Part shown: in pieces, positions 22,434 to 29,587 of the stretch
Position numbering within the stretch: the stretch's first letter is position 1
How the letters are laid out: the number at the start of each line of letters is the position of its first letter
Assembly (NCBI RefSeq): GCF_001434135.1
Contig: NZ_AZEB01000013.1
Coordinates: 1-64,000 of the forward strand
DNA: 64,000 bases
Direction: 5' to 3'
Source of the DNA: Lentilactobacillus kisonensis DSM 19906 = JCM 15041
Lineage (GTDB): Bacteria > Bacillota > Bacilli > Lactobacillales > Lactobacillaceae
Notes under the pieces: generated by a model
Seen by the model: the letters and a program-made list of their open reading frames with translations, nothing else
Told to the model about the DNA's origin: nothing
Databases searched by the model: none
Program-made: the position numbers and the translations under genes

Positions 22434-23132
22434 CTAATAGCTGATTGCTTCTAAGTTGCCGTGTTGCCAGTGCTTTTTCAAGTGGTTTTGGGATATGGAT
22501 TCAAGCCGGCCAGTCCAGGGGTCATTGTAATAATAAAGTTTACGGTTAAATCCAGTGAGGACAATTAAGCTCGACTTCAAATTGTCGATGCCAGCAACTT
22601 TAATAATAACTGGCCGCCTTCTAAGTATCTGCTTATTAAGTTGTCTAAAGTTAACCCGATTCAAATCCCGAATTGAATGGGTCTGTGAGATGATCAGCTC
22701 ACTTAAATCAATCAGCTTAGTGGACTGCTGGCGCCATTTTTCAATTGCCTGTGTTAATACATCATCAGAAAGATCGGTATTCGCACTACCTAGTAACATC
22801 TTAACTGCCGCACATTGATTATCAATATCAGCTTGCGTTTTTTGCTTAATTGGCGTCACGTCTAAACGACGAAAGGTTTTTCGAATATTGCGCTTTGGCA
22901 GCCACCCAACCAAATCACCACAGGTAAAATGATACCAAATTTGTTTGCTGAAAAAGCTAATCTGGTCAATCAAAAAGTCCTGAGTCTTAATATCTTCTGG
23001 AATTCTTACCCGATCATGGGCCGTGACGTTTCTTTCATTATCAGTCGCTAAATACCAGTGCTCTCCTGGAATCCTCCGTAAACGAACAAAGAACCGATTT
23101 GTTTTTTCATTGGCAATAGTCGTTTTTTCCAA
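22434..23132 (-). CDS. C39-like protein with SH3-like N-terminus, catalytic His not seen
   Basis: 232 aa, TTG start with GAGGTGA 5 nt upstream. Residues about 15-90 look like a GW/SH3-type repeat (EHWYLATDNERNV, WYHFTCGDLVGWL). The second half resembles the C39_2 papain-like fold: NQCAAVKMLLGS carries a candidate nucleophile Cys107, and YYYNDPWTG gives the C-terminal Asn-Asp. The strand where the family has GHWVVVTG reads SSLIVLTG, so the catalytic histidine seems lost. No signal peptide is visible. First gene of a probable operon with the two-component system, so it may be a regulatory or binding protein. Family call is moderate. Confidence 0.6.
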   Translation of the reverse strand: MEKTTIANEKTNRFFVRLRRIPGEHWYLATDNERNVTAHDRVRIPEDIKTQDFLIDQISFFSKQIWYHFTCGDLVGWLPKRNIRKTFRRLDVTPIKQKTQADIDNQCAAVKMLLGSANTDLSDDVLTQAIEKWRQQSTKLIDLSELIISQTHSIRDLNRVNFRQLNKQILRRRPVIIKVAGIDNLKSSLIVLTGFNRKLYYYNDPWTGRLESISQNHLKKHWQHGNLEAISY

Positions 23133-23261
23133 TCATCTCACCTCATATATAATCTATTTTACCAAGAAAATGACAAACTTGCTTGAAAACTAAGAAGATT
23201 GTTATCATAATATGGTATTGTTCTGTTATTAAAACTACTTAAGAATAGGATGGTTTAACCT

Positions 23262-24035
23262 ATGTATAAAGGAATTGCATTTTTTGACCTGGATCATACG
23301 CTGTATAATGAACAAACTGAAGTCGATCAAGAAGTCGCCGACGCAATGCATCAACTAAGGACCAACAACGTCCTGCCGGTTATTTCAACTGGCCGGAACC
23401 TATTTGAAATCCCAACGACAATGAAAAAAACAGGGATTGATACGGTCGTTTCTGCGAATGGTAGCTACGTTGTGTTTGAGGGCAACCCCGTTTATAAAGC
23501 AGTTCTCTCAAAGGAAATTGTTAAAAAATTCGTCGCTTTTGCGGAATCAACTAACGAAGCAACAACCGTCATGAATAGTGAAGATGCCCGCATCAACTTT
23601 GTTAACGATATTGTTGAAAGTAATTATCATTTTATCAATTCACGAAAGCCACCACTCCATGTGACCGATTTTATCAATCATAACGAGATCATTATGATGC
23701 TCATCAACACAAAAGGACCCGATGAGAAATACATCAACCAGTTTAATGATACGCTTACCTTCTTTAGAAATACGCCTTATAGTATGGACATCGTTGCTAA
23801 AGGCAGTTCTAAAAAACGGGGTATTCAGGAATTAATTAAGAATACTGATCTTGGTGGCATTCCCACTTATGGTTTTGGTGATGGTAATAACGACATCCCA
23901 ATGTTAGATTACGTTGACCATCCAGTTGTCATGGGGAATGGTCTTGATCAGGTTAAGAAATACGCAGAATTTATCACAACTAAAAACTCTGACCATGGGA
24001 TTGTCAATGGCTTGAAACATTATAACTTGCTTTGA
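23262..24035 (+). CDS. HAD-superfamily (Cof-type) phosphatase
   Basis: 257-aa sugar-phosphate-phosphatase-like protein. Motif I is FFDLDHTLYN (nucleophile Asp), motif II ISTGRN, motif III lysine in AKGSSKKRG, motif IV FGDGNNDIPML. It has the large C2-type cap of the Cof/IIB group. Substrate not predictable. The gene stands alone. Confidence 0.92.
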   Translation: MYKGIAFFDLDHTLYNEQTEVDQEVADAMHQLRTNNVLPVISTGRNLFEIPTTMKKTGIDTVVSANGSYVVFEGNPVYKAVLSKEIVKKFVAFAESTNEATTVMNSEDARINFVNDIVESNYHFINSRKPPLHVTDFINHNEIIMMLINTKGPDEKYINQFNDTLTFFRNTPYSMDIVAKGSSKKRGIQELIKNTDLGGIPTYGFGDGNNDIPMLDYVDHPVVMGNGLDQVKKYAEFITTKNSDHGIVNGLKHYNLL

Positions 24036-24145
24036 TGAAGTCGGCTTCGTGCAGCAAAGTTTTGACTTTGAGCACTACCAACAATAATTCTACCGGTGGC
24101 TGCTTATGTTTTGAGTTCTAAGGGAATCTGCTTTACTCACGACAC

Positions 24146-24175
24146 TTGCACGATCCCCCTAATCCATGCTATACT
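24146..24175 (+). promoter_or_regulatory. Promoter of the putative small RNA at 24181
   Basis: TTGCAC (24146-24151), 18 bp, TATACT (24170-24175). No gene start follows at a normal distance. Instead a structured segment ending in a T-run follows. Confidence 0.6.
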
Positions 24176-24180
24176 TCGTA

Positions 24181-24257
24181 GCGGTGCCAAACCACGGTGA
24201 GTTCGTAACGATCGGCGCAAAAGCGTTCAGAAGGTCGAAGCGGCTCGCCATTTTTTT
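24181..24257 (+). ncRNA. Putative small structured RNA, family not recognised
   Basis: About 76 nt between the promoter at 24146-24175 and a run of seven T (24251-24257). The closing helix GGTGAG/CTCGCC sits directly before the T-run as an intrinsic terminator. Inside it TTCG pairs with CGAA, CGATC with GGTCG, and GCGC-AAAA-GCGT forms the apex. It is not tRNA, 6S or T-box, and the conserved SRP helix-8 loop is not visible. It could alternatively be a leader/attenuator of the gene at 24346: a downstream copy AAAATGGCGA (about 24288-24297) can pair with TCGCCATTTT. The 24036-24145 stretch holds nothing I recognise. Confidence 0.45.
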
Positions 24258-24345
24258 GTGGAAAATTTACCCGACCTTAAAAAATAAAATGGCGAATAAA
24301 TGTTAAACTAAGAACCGTAACAAAGAACTTAAGGAGATGGTTTCT

Positions 24346-24840
24346 ATGCAGGATCAAACACCGTCACGACTTCAACGTCAACAATCTCAACACCAAAATA
24401 AGAAAACCAAACACACAAAATTAATTGTCTTTATCTGTATCTTGTTGGTAATCCTGGGTGGCGCGCTGTACATTGGCCATCAAGTTCATGAATTAACTGA
24501 TGCACAACGGCAAACGAACACAATTTTGGATAAACCCATCAAACGAACGGTCGTCAAAATCGTTGAACCTAAAGTTCCCAAGGAAGTCCGCCCTCAGGTT
24601 GTCCAAATCATTGAACAAGAACCACTTTATCGGCTCCAACAAGCAGCCGATAATCCAGCCACTTTTCAAGAAATTGCCAATAAATACCAAGTTCCTGAAA
24701 GCTACGTTGCCCCAGCAAAGCAATACTGGTTTAGTAATCAAAATCAGGCATTGCGATCTGATATTTATCATGCTCAGTTAATGCAGCTACTCTCAGAATT
24801 ACGTCAAATGGACAACTCCTCAGCTGGCGGTTCACAATAA
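24346..24840 (+). CDS. Single-pass membrane protein of unknown function
   Basis: 164 aa from the ATG at 24346. An earlier in-frame ATG at 24337 is part of the AAGGAG ribosome binding site. A basic, Gln-rich cytoplasmic N-terminus (1-25) is followed by one membrane helix (about 27-46, IVFICILLVILGGALYIGH) and an external helical domain with many Gln/Glu. No recognised domain. Its leader contains the putative small RNA. The TauE/SafE gene follows 36 bp later, possibly co-transcribed. Confidence 0.75.
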   Translation: MQDQTPSRLQRQQSQHQNKKTKHTKLIVFICILLVILGGALYIGHQVHELTDAQRQTNTILDKPIKRTVVKIVEPKVPKEVRPQVVQIIEQEPLYRLQQAADNPATFQEIANKYQVPESYVAPAKQYWFSNQNQALRSDIYHAQLMQLLSELRQMDNSSAGGSQ

Positions 24841-24876
24841 AATACCTATTAAGATCATCAATTTGAAGGGATAACA

Positions 24877-25620
24877 ATGTTTTCAATTATTTATTTGGTG
24901 CTCATGAGTTTATTAGCCGGGATTCTAACGGGAATTGTTGGCATGGCGGCACTGACTCTTTATCCTGTGCTTCTCTCAGTTGGCGTCGCACCAATTACCG
25001 CAAACGCAACCATCACCGTTGCCCAAGTTGGCGCTGGTATGGGCACTGTCCTATCATCCTTAAAGGAACTTCACGGTCACTGGAAACAAGCAATCCAAAT
25101 TGCACTCTTAAACACGGCTGGTGGTGCATTAGGGGCAATTATCCTAATTCATAGTACCAATGCTGGCTTTCAGAAATTAGTCCCCGTATTTATTTTATTT
25201 GCCGGCATCTTAATTTTAGCCCCCAAAGGAAAATCAAAGCCCCATTTAGACAAGCACTTGCTAAGTGCCCTCAGTTGGTTGGCAATCTTTTTAGTTGGCA
25301 TTTACACCGGCTATTTTGGGGCTGCGTCAGGTCTATTGATGATTGCGGTTCTTTCCAAAATTGTCAAACAAAATTATGTCGTTTATAATTCAATGCGTAA
25401 TTTTGCGTCATTTACCAATAACGTCGTTTCAGCGATCATGTTTGTCATCATGTTGCCAATCGATTGGGCCGTCATTATTCCGTTATTAATTGGTCTATTC
25501 ACCGGTGGTTACATTGGACCGATAATCGTTCGTTATATTCCGTCAACCGTTATTAAAACGGCCGTTGGAATATTTGCCATTGTTCTTTCACTGGTTTTAG
25601 GCTATCAAGCTTATTTGTAG
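24877..25620 (+). CDS. TauE/SafE family permease
   Basis: 247-aa polytopic membrane protein, about eight hydrophobic segments. Family repeat features include the GxxxGxxGxGGG-like start (LAGILTGIVGMAAL) and NTAGGALGA, with a second half-repeat at GIYTGYFGAASGL. The family exports sulfite, sulfoacetate or related anions, but the substrate cannot be assigned here. Confidence 0.85.
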   Translation: MFSIIYLVLMSLLAGILTGIVGMAALTLYPVLLSVGVAPITANATITVAQVGAGMGTVLSSLKELHGHWKQAIQIALLNTAGGALGAIILIHSTNAGFQKLVPVFILFAGILILAPKGKSKPHLDKHLLSALSWLAIFLVGIYTGYFGAASGLLMIAVLSKIVKQNYVVYNSMRNFASFTNNVVSAIMFVIMLPIDWAVIIPLLIGLFTGGYIGPIIVRYIPSTVIKTAVGIFAIVLSLVLGYQAYL

Positions 25621-25665
25621 CAAAATATCAAAACAGTCTTCACATTAATTGAATTATTGCAACCT

Positions 25666-25714
25666 AAAAAGCTGATAATCAGGTGCATGAATGCACTTAT
25701 GATTACCAGCTTTT
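25666..25714. terminator. Bidirectional terminator between the TauE/SafE gene and ssrA
   Basis: AAAAGCTG.TAATCA.G pairs with TGATTA.CAGCTTTT across an inner GTGCAT/ATGCAC hairpin. A-runs and T-runs flank both sides. Confidence 0.85.
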
Positions 25715-25722
25715 ATTATCAA

Positions 25723-26096
25723 TGGAGTCGGCGGGAGTTGAACCCGCGTCCGAGCATATCGCCACCTAGATATCTACGTTCATAGATCTATTATTTAAAG
25801 TTCACTTACTGAAACGCCATAAATCAAGGCACCCACAGTAGGCTAACCTGATTAGTCTCTTCAAACCACTTCAGGTGGGAGCAGTTTGCGTGAGCCCACT
25901 AAATTTAGGACCCAGATCTAACCCATGGGCGAGATTAGGAGGATCTACGTTAAGCGCTTATTAGGCAGCTAAAGCGTAAGAATTGTTATTATTTTTTGCA
26001 GTTATAATAAACTGGGCGGTTTAACGTGGCGCTGCACGAAACGCAATCCAGGCTCGACCTATACCCGTCGAATCCATAACGACCCCGATACAATAA
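25723..26096 (-). ncRNA. ssrA: tmRNA
   Basis: 374-nt tmRNA that rescues stalled ribosomes. The 5' end GGGGTCGTTATGGATTCGAC pairs with the 3' end CGACTCC to form the tRNA-like acceptor, and the T arm GCGGG-TTCAACT-CCCGC is clear. The tag frame, read on the minus strand, is GCA AAA AAT AAT AAC AAT TCT TAC GCT TTA GCT GCC TAA. It encodes AKNNNNSYALAA, the Lactobacillus-type tag. CCA after the discriminator is not encoded. Confidence 0.97.
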
Positions 26097-26172
26097 TTAT
26101 GATATCATACATAGCTAAAATATAGAAGTAACTAGCCTTAAACCTCAGCCAATAAATGAGATTGGCCTCCTT

Positions 26173-26493
26173 TTAGCACTTGTCCTCACTATTATTAACG
26201 ATGGTCTCGATTAGGTCTGGAAAGCGTTCGTCTAACGCTGTTTTTCGCAGTGCTAGATAACTATGCCTGCCCGCCCGTCGAATCGAAACCAATCCAGCCA
26301 ATCTCAGGTTACGATAGTGTTGAGACAGATTACTTTTCTTTCCCAAATTTTCAAATTGGGCACACGAAACTTCTTTTTTTGCCCTTAAAAGGGTGCCAAC
26401 AATTTTTAACCTGGTCGGGTCACTCAATGACTTTAGGAGTTGTGTTAGCGAAATATCAGCTAAATTGGGACTTTCAAATTGCTGCTCAATCAT
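26173..26493 (-). CDS. ArsR-family transcriptional regulator
   Basis: 106-aa winged-helix repressor. The core LLKSLSDPTRLKIVGTL and the recognition region KKSNLSQHYRNLRLAGLVSIRRAGRH are diagnostic. Only Cys42 or so (VSCAQFENL) and a C-terminal Cys are seen, without a CxC metal motif in the usual position, so the inducer may be non-metal. ATG 26493 is preferred to the in-frame GTG at 26502, which lies in the GGGGGTGAT ribosome binding site. Divergent from the SnoaL-like gene, with a palindromic operator between. Confidence 0.92.
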   Translation of the reverse strand: MIEQQFESPNLADISLTQLLKSLSDPTRLKIVGTLLRAKKEVSCAQFENLGKKSNLSQHYRNLRLAGLVSIRRAGRHSYLALRKTALDERFPDLIETIVNNSEDKC

Positions 26494-26517
26494 TTTGATC
26501 ACCCCCTTTCATTTTCG

Positions 26518-26541
26518 ATTGTTTAGTATATACTAAACAAT
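26518..26541. promoter_or_regulatory. Perfect 24-bp palindrome, operator of the ArsR-type regulator
   Basis: ATTGTTTAGTAT followed by ATACTAAACAAT is a perfect palindrome in the 66-bp divergent gap. It contains a TATACT hexamer on both strands that could be the -10 of either gene. Repression of both genes by the ArsR protein is the natural reading. Confidence 0.85.
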
Positions 26542-26559
26542 TGAAAGAAGGAATTATTG

Positions 26560-26922
26560 ATGTCAGAAAAAGAACAAACCATTAACCAATACTTTCAATT
26601 ATCAGATCAGGCGTCAAAAAGTCAAGCTGCTCTCCATTCAATCATCGAACTTTTTGCTGATGATGCTGAAATTTTCAGCGCCACTGGTGAAACCTGTGCT
26701 GGAACAAAGGCTATCACGAATTTTTTCACAGACTTTTTCAATCGCAATGTGAAGCTCAAACATCTCTGTCATGTTTTTATGGCGGACAATCATTACAAGG
26801 CTGAATGGGCAGTTTCAGGACAAAAAAAGACTGGTGACCTGTTTGCCCTTCATGGCTATGATACTTATGAATTTGATTCAACTAACCACATTAAATATCT
26901 CAAAGTAACGATTGCCAATTAA
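26560..26922 (+). CDS. SnoaL/NTF2-like small protein
   Basis: 120 aa. The pattern of an N-terminal helix, LFADDAEIFSATGETCAGTKAITNFF, then strands ending ALHGYDTYEFDSTNHIKYLKV fits the nuclear-transport-factor-2-like cone fold. Start at the ATG 26560 (MSEKEQT), with AAGGA upstream. Paired with the ArsR regulator, so probably induced by whatever that protein senses. Enzymatic role unknown. Confidence 0.75.
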   Translation: MSEKEQTINQYFQLSDQASKSQAALHSIIELFADDAEIFSATGETCAGTKAITNFFTDFFNRNVKLKHLCHVFMADNHYKAEWAVSGQKKTGDLFALHGYDTYEFDSTNHIKYLKVTIAN

Positions 26923-26978
26923 TTGATCTTTGAGAAATCCTTTTAGACAGCAATAAATTGCATTCTCCGCCTTTATCA

Positions 26979-27512
26979 TTAAATCAACCATTTTTTTATG
27001 AACTGTTTTAACGGTGTTCGGTTTGCCAAGGTAATCATCAACCACCCAATGACAACCCCACAGGCATTCGTCAAGACATCATTAATATCCACCCACCGTG
27101 ATAAATTGATGGTGAGATCTAAAATAAGCTGAAGGGTCTCAATCCCGACACCAACTATAGCACCAGTCAGTACCACATTTCGAAAACGAATTGTTGGTAG
27201 TAACAATGCCAAGTAAACACCAAATGGCAGCATCATCATGACATTTTGATAGAAATCGGCAGTTGTACTCCAGAACGGGATGAGGTTAACGGGTGCCGAG
27301 CCAATCATCATTGGGGCAACTTGCTGATTGTTGACAAACGCATACGAAGTTGGCGCCAGCGTCAGGTATCCAATAATCATTACGTAAATCGCCGCTGATC
27401 CAATCGTAAGCAGTTGCCAAAACGATAACTGAGATAATTGCCGTGACTTTATTTTAAAACCAATCAATAATGCTGTTACATTTACAAAAAACGGAAGCCA
27501 TCTAATCATCAT
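26979..27512 (-). CDS. VanZ-family membrane protein
   Basis: 177 aa with four to five membrane helices. The family region includes NLIPFWSTTADFYQNVMMMLPFGVYLALL and GVGIETLQLILDLTINLSRWVDINDVLTNACGVVIGW. The family is named after a teicoplanin-resistance accessory protein, but most members have unknown roles. Monocistronic. Confidence 0.88.
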   Translation of the reverse strand: MMIRWLPFFVNVTALLIGFKIKSRQLSQLSFWQLLTIGSAAIYVMIIGYLTLAPTSYAFVNNQQVAPMMIGSAPVNLIPFWSTTADFYQNVMMMLPFGVYLALLLPTIRFRNVVLTGAIVGVGIETLQLILDLTINLSRWVDINDVLTNACGVVIGWLMITLANRTPLKQFIKKWLI

Positions 27513-27645
27513 TAACCACCTACCTTTCTAGTTATCTACCTAACCTTAACAACTTAATTGTGTTCATTTTATTGGTGAGTCATTAAACGAATCTTAAATT
27601 TGCTTCACGGTGACTAAGCTTATCAAAAGCGTAAGAAATTTGGTC

Positions 27646-27676
27646 AAAATAAAAGCGGCCTCAAATCGGTCGCTTG
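27646..27676 (-). terminator. Terminator of the PNPOx-like gene
   Basis: AAGCGACC/GGCCGCTT stem (27653-27660 and 27668-27675), followed on the minus strand by TTATTTT. Confidence 0.75.
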
Positions 27677-27689
27677 ATTATGTGTTCCA

Positions 27690-28088
27690 TTATTCTTCAA
27701 ACAATTTACCGGCTTTCGGTCCCGGATCCAAAGTCCAAATTTTTTCAATTGTGATTACCCCAGCCCCCTTTGGAACCGGGAACTTGCCTTCAGCCCATTT
27801 GGCTGCTTGGTCATAATAGGGGCCATCTGTGTATAGTTTGGCAGTCCCACCAAACCGGAAGCCCTTCAAAGCCTTTGCATTAGCAACTGCCACAATCGCC
27901 TTACCGTTATCATTAATGTTAGCCTGAGTCTGACCACCCGTCATTTCGTTATAGATAAGGTGCTCATCGTCTAAAACTCGCATTGAAATCTTAGGACCAA
28001 CATCTGGATTACCATCAGCGTCAACCGTTGAAATATACGATAGTTCCCCCGCAATCATGTCCTTCATTGCTTGATTTAACTTTGCCAT
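27690..28088 (-). CDS. Pyridoxamine 5'-phosphate oxidase-like flavoprotein
   Basis: 132-aa split-barrel flavin-binding protein. The opening LNQAMKDMIAGELSYISTVDADGNPDVGPKISMRVLDDEHLIY is the typical PNPOx fold start, with GQTQANINDNGKAIVAVAN as the second conserved strand pair. Such short members bind FMN or related cofactors, and their substrates are mostly unknown. Good AAGGAGATG ribosome binding site. Confidence 0.88.
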   Translation of the reverse strand: MAKLNQAMKDMIAGELSYISTVDADGNPDVGPKISMRVLDDEHLIYNEMTGGQTQANINDNGKAIVAVANAKALKGFRFGGTAKLYTDGPYYDQAAKWAEGKFPVPKGAGVITIEKIWTLDPGPKAGKLFEE

Positions 28089-28110
28089 GAAAACATCTCC
28101 TTTTGTAATA

Positions 28111-28229
28111 GTGAGCGGAGCCAGGCGATTAGAAACCGGAACATAAGTCTCCTTGAGCAGAAATTCCCGAACTTGGAATTTCTGCTCAAGGTGCTTATGT
28201 GTAGGTTTCTGCCTGGCGCAGCTGTCCTA
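28111..28229 (+). repeat. Dispersed palindromic element, single copy
   Basis: Starts GTGAGCGGAGCCAGGCGATTAG and ends GCCTGGCGCAGCTGTCCT. CATAAGTCTCC and GGTGCTTATG mark the mid-arms. The inner stem CTTGAGCAGAAATTCC pairs perfectly with its complement over 16 bp. The outer arms carry matched substitutions (CCAGGC against GCCTGG), unlike other copies. It lies in the gap between divergent genes. Confidence 0.8.
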
Positions 28230-28335
28230 ACTATTTAAACAAAGTCATTTTAAGTCGTTCGGGCAATTCAAGCAATCATTTACCCTCTAGGTAGTGACAT
28301 ATTTGCTATAATATTCATGAAAGGTGGCTATCCAA

Positions 28336-28554
28336 ATGGATGATGACAAATTACAGGAATTGATTCGTTCGGCAATTCGAGAGGCAACCGTCCGTCATAA
28401 TGAACGAGTCAAGAGTGGTCGTTATGATGCAACCGATGATGATTCAGCTGATAAGCTGGCGCAACTTGTCCGCAATGGCGATAAGGCATCAATGGAATAC
28501 GCGAATTCTTTAGTTTACGAAGTTTTAAAACTGCTACTAAAAGATGCAAAATAA
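28336..28554 (+). CDS. Small hypothetical protein
   Basis: 72 aa from the ATG at 28336. The AAAGGTGG ribosome binding site is 8 nt upstream, and the open frame extends to a GTG at 28324 inside that site. Charged and helical, with two predicted helices (LQELIRSAIREATVRHNERV and YANSLVYEVLKLLLK). No recognised family. Confidence 0.7.
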   Translation: MDDDKLQELIRSAIREATVRHNERVKSGRYDATDDDSADKLAQLVRNGDKASMEYANSLVYEVLKLLLKDAK

Positions 28555-28602
28555 AGCCAAATAAATTGAAAAACGCAATAAATATTAAAGATTGACAGAT
28601 AC

Positions 28603-28640
28603 AAAAAGGGCTGCTACCTCAACGATAGCGGCCCCTTTTC
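28603..28640. terminator. Bidirectional terminator
   Basis: AAAAAGGGCTGCTA.C pairs with G.TAGCGGCCCCTTTT between the convergent small gene and the CDF transporter. Confidence 0.8.
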
Positions 28641-28646
28641 TACCCA

Positions 28647-29585
28647 TTAATTGATCTTTACTGGTTTCACTTGAATACAACAATACAAAATTGGAAAGTT
28701 AAGTTGCAGTAAATGCTCGATCTCTTTACAGATTTGATAAGCCTTAGATACTGATTTTTCACCAACCAGTTCAATTTCAGCGGCAATAATCATATTGCTT
28801 CCTGAATATCGAACATCGATGAAGGTGACACCCCTTACCCCATTTACTTCCTGAATATTCTTGACAATTTCCTTTCGGATCCGCGGATTAAAACCATTTG
28901 AGAGTTTAGCCGCACTATCACTTAAAATTTTCGAGCCATTATAAATAATAAAACTACCAAGTAGTATCGCCGCAACCGCATCAATCCAATCAATATGCAG
29001 AAAGGCCGCTCCTGCGATAGCTAACATCGTCCCAAAAGATGTTAGTGAATCACTAAAAAGATCTCGGGCAGATGCTGCTAATGACGTACTTTTAAACCTT
29101 TGACTTACTATGTGATTGATGATTGCCAACGTTAACATCACCGTTCCCGAAACGACTGCCATGTATGCGGCTTGACCATTTAATTGGCTTCCGGTCTTCC
29201 CATTCACAAAAGCAACAATTTTGTTGCCACCATTCCAAATACAATTAACACCAACTAAAAACATGGTTAGGCCAGCAAGAAAAACAGCCAGGTTTTTATA
29301 CTGCCAGTGGCCTTCCACGTGATACTCATCAGACGGCCGCCTGGAGAATGTTAGGCCAACAATTAAGGAAATAACGGCCACAATTCCGGTAAAGTTATTT
29401 TCACCATCCGCTATTAAGACCACTGAATGATCAACCGTCCCTATCCAAAGTTCGGCCGCCGAAATTATCATGTACATCAATAAATTAATGAGTAACATGT
29501 GACTTGCGTGAATCGCATCCTCTCGACTCTTAGTTTCCAAAGAGTCTCCGATTTGATTACGACCTTGCATTCCTGTCATCCCCAT
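28647..29585 (-). CDS. Cation diffusion facilitator family transporter
   Basis: 312-aa CDF protein, likely exporting Mn, Zn or a related divalent cation. Six membrane segments. The metal-site motif pairs are seen in HSVVLIADGENNFTGI (TM2) and SARDLFSDSLTSFGT (TM5). The C-terminal cytoplasmic ferredoxin-like domain follows. In TM2 the canonical HxxxD reads xxxxDGENN, and the TM5 DxxxD is retained. It is 2 bp downstream of the YhgE/Pip gene, so co-transcribed and presumably under the same TetR control. Confidence 0.9.
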   Translation of the reverse strand: MGMTGMQGRNQIGDSLETKSREDAIHASHMLLINLLMYMIISAAELWIGTVDHSVVLIADGENNFTGIVAVISLIVGLTFSRRPSDEYHVEGHWQYKNLAVFLAGLTMFLVGVNCIWNGGNKIVAFVNGKTGSQLNGQAAYMAVVSGTVMLTLAIINHIVSQRFKSTSLAASARDLFSDSLTSFGTMLAIAGAAFLHIDWIDAVAAILLGSFIIYNGSKILSDSAAKLSNGFNPRIRKEIVKNIQEVNGVRGVTFIDVRYSGSNMIIAAEIELVGEKSVSKAYQICKEIEHLLQLNFPILYCCIQVKPVKIN

Positions 29586-29587
29586 CC

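Noticed and set aside
24181-24257. Small signal recognition particle RNA
   Set aside because: The AGGUC...GGAA...AGCAG loop of SRP helix 8 is not present, so the segment is listed only as an unassigned structured RNA.
26250-26498. 82-codon plus-strand open frame
   Set aside because: Antisense shadow of the ArsR gene, whose helix-turn-helix motif is clear.
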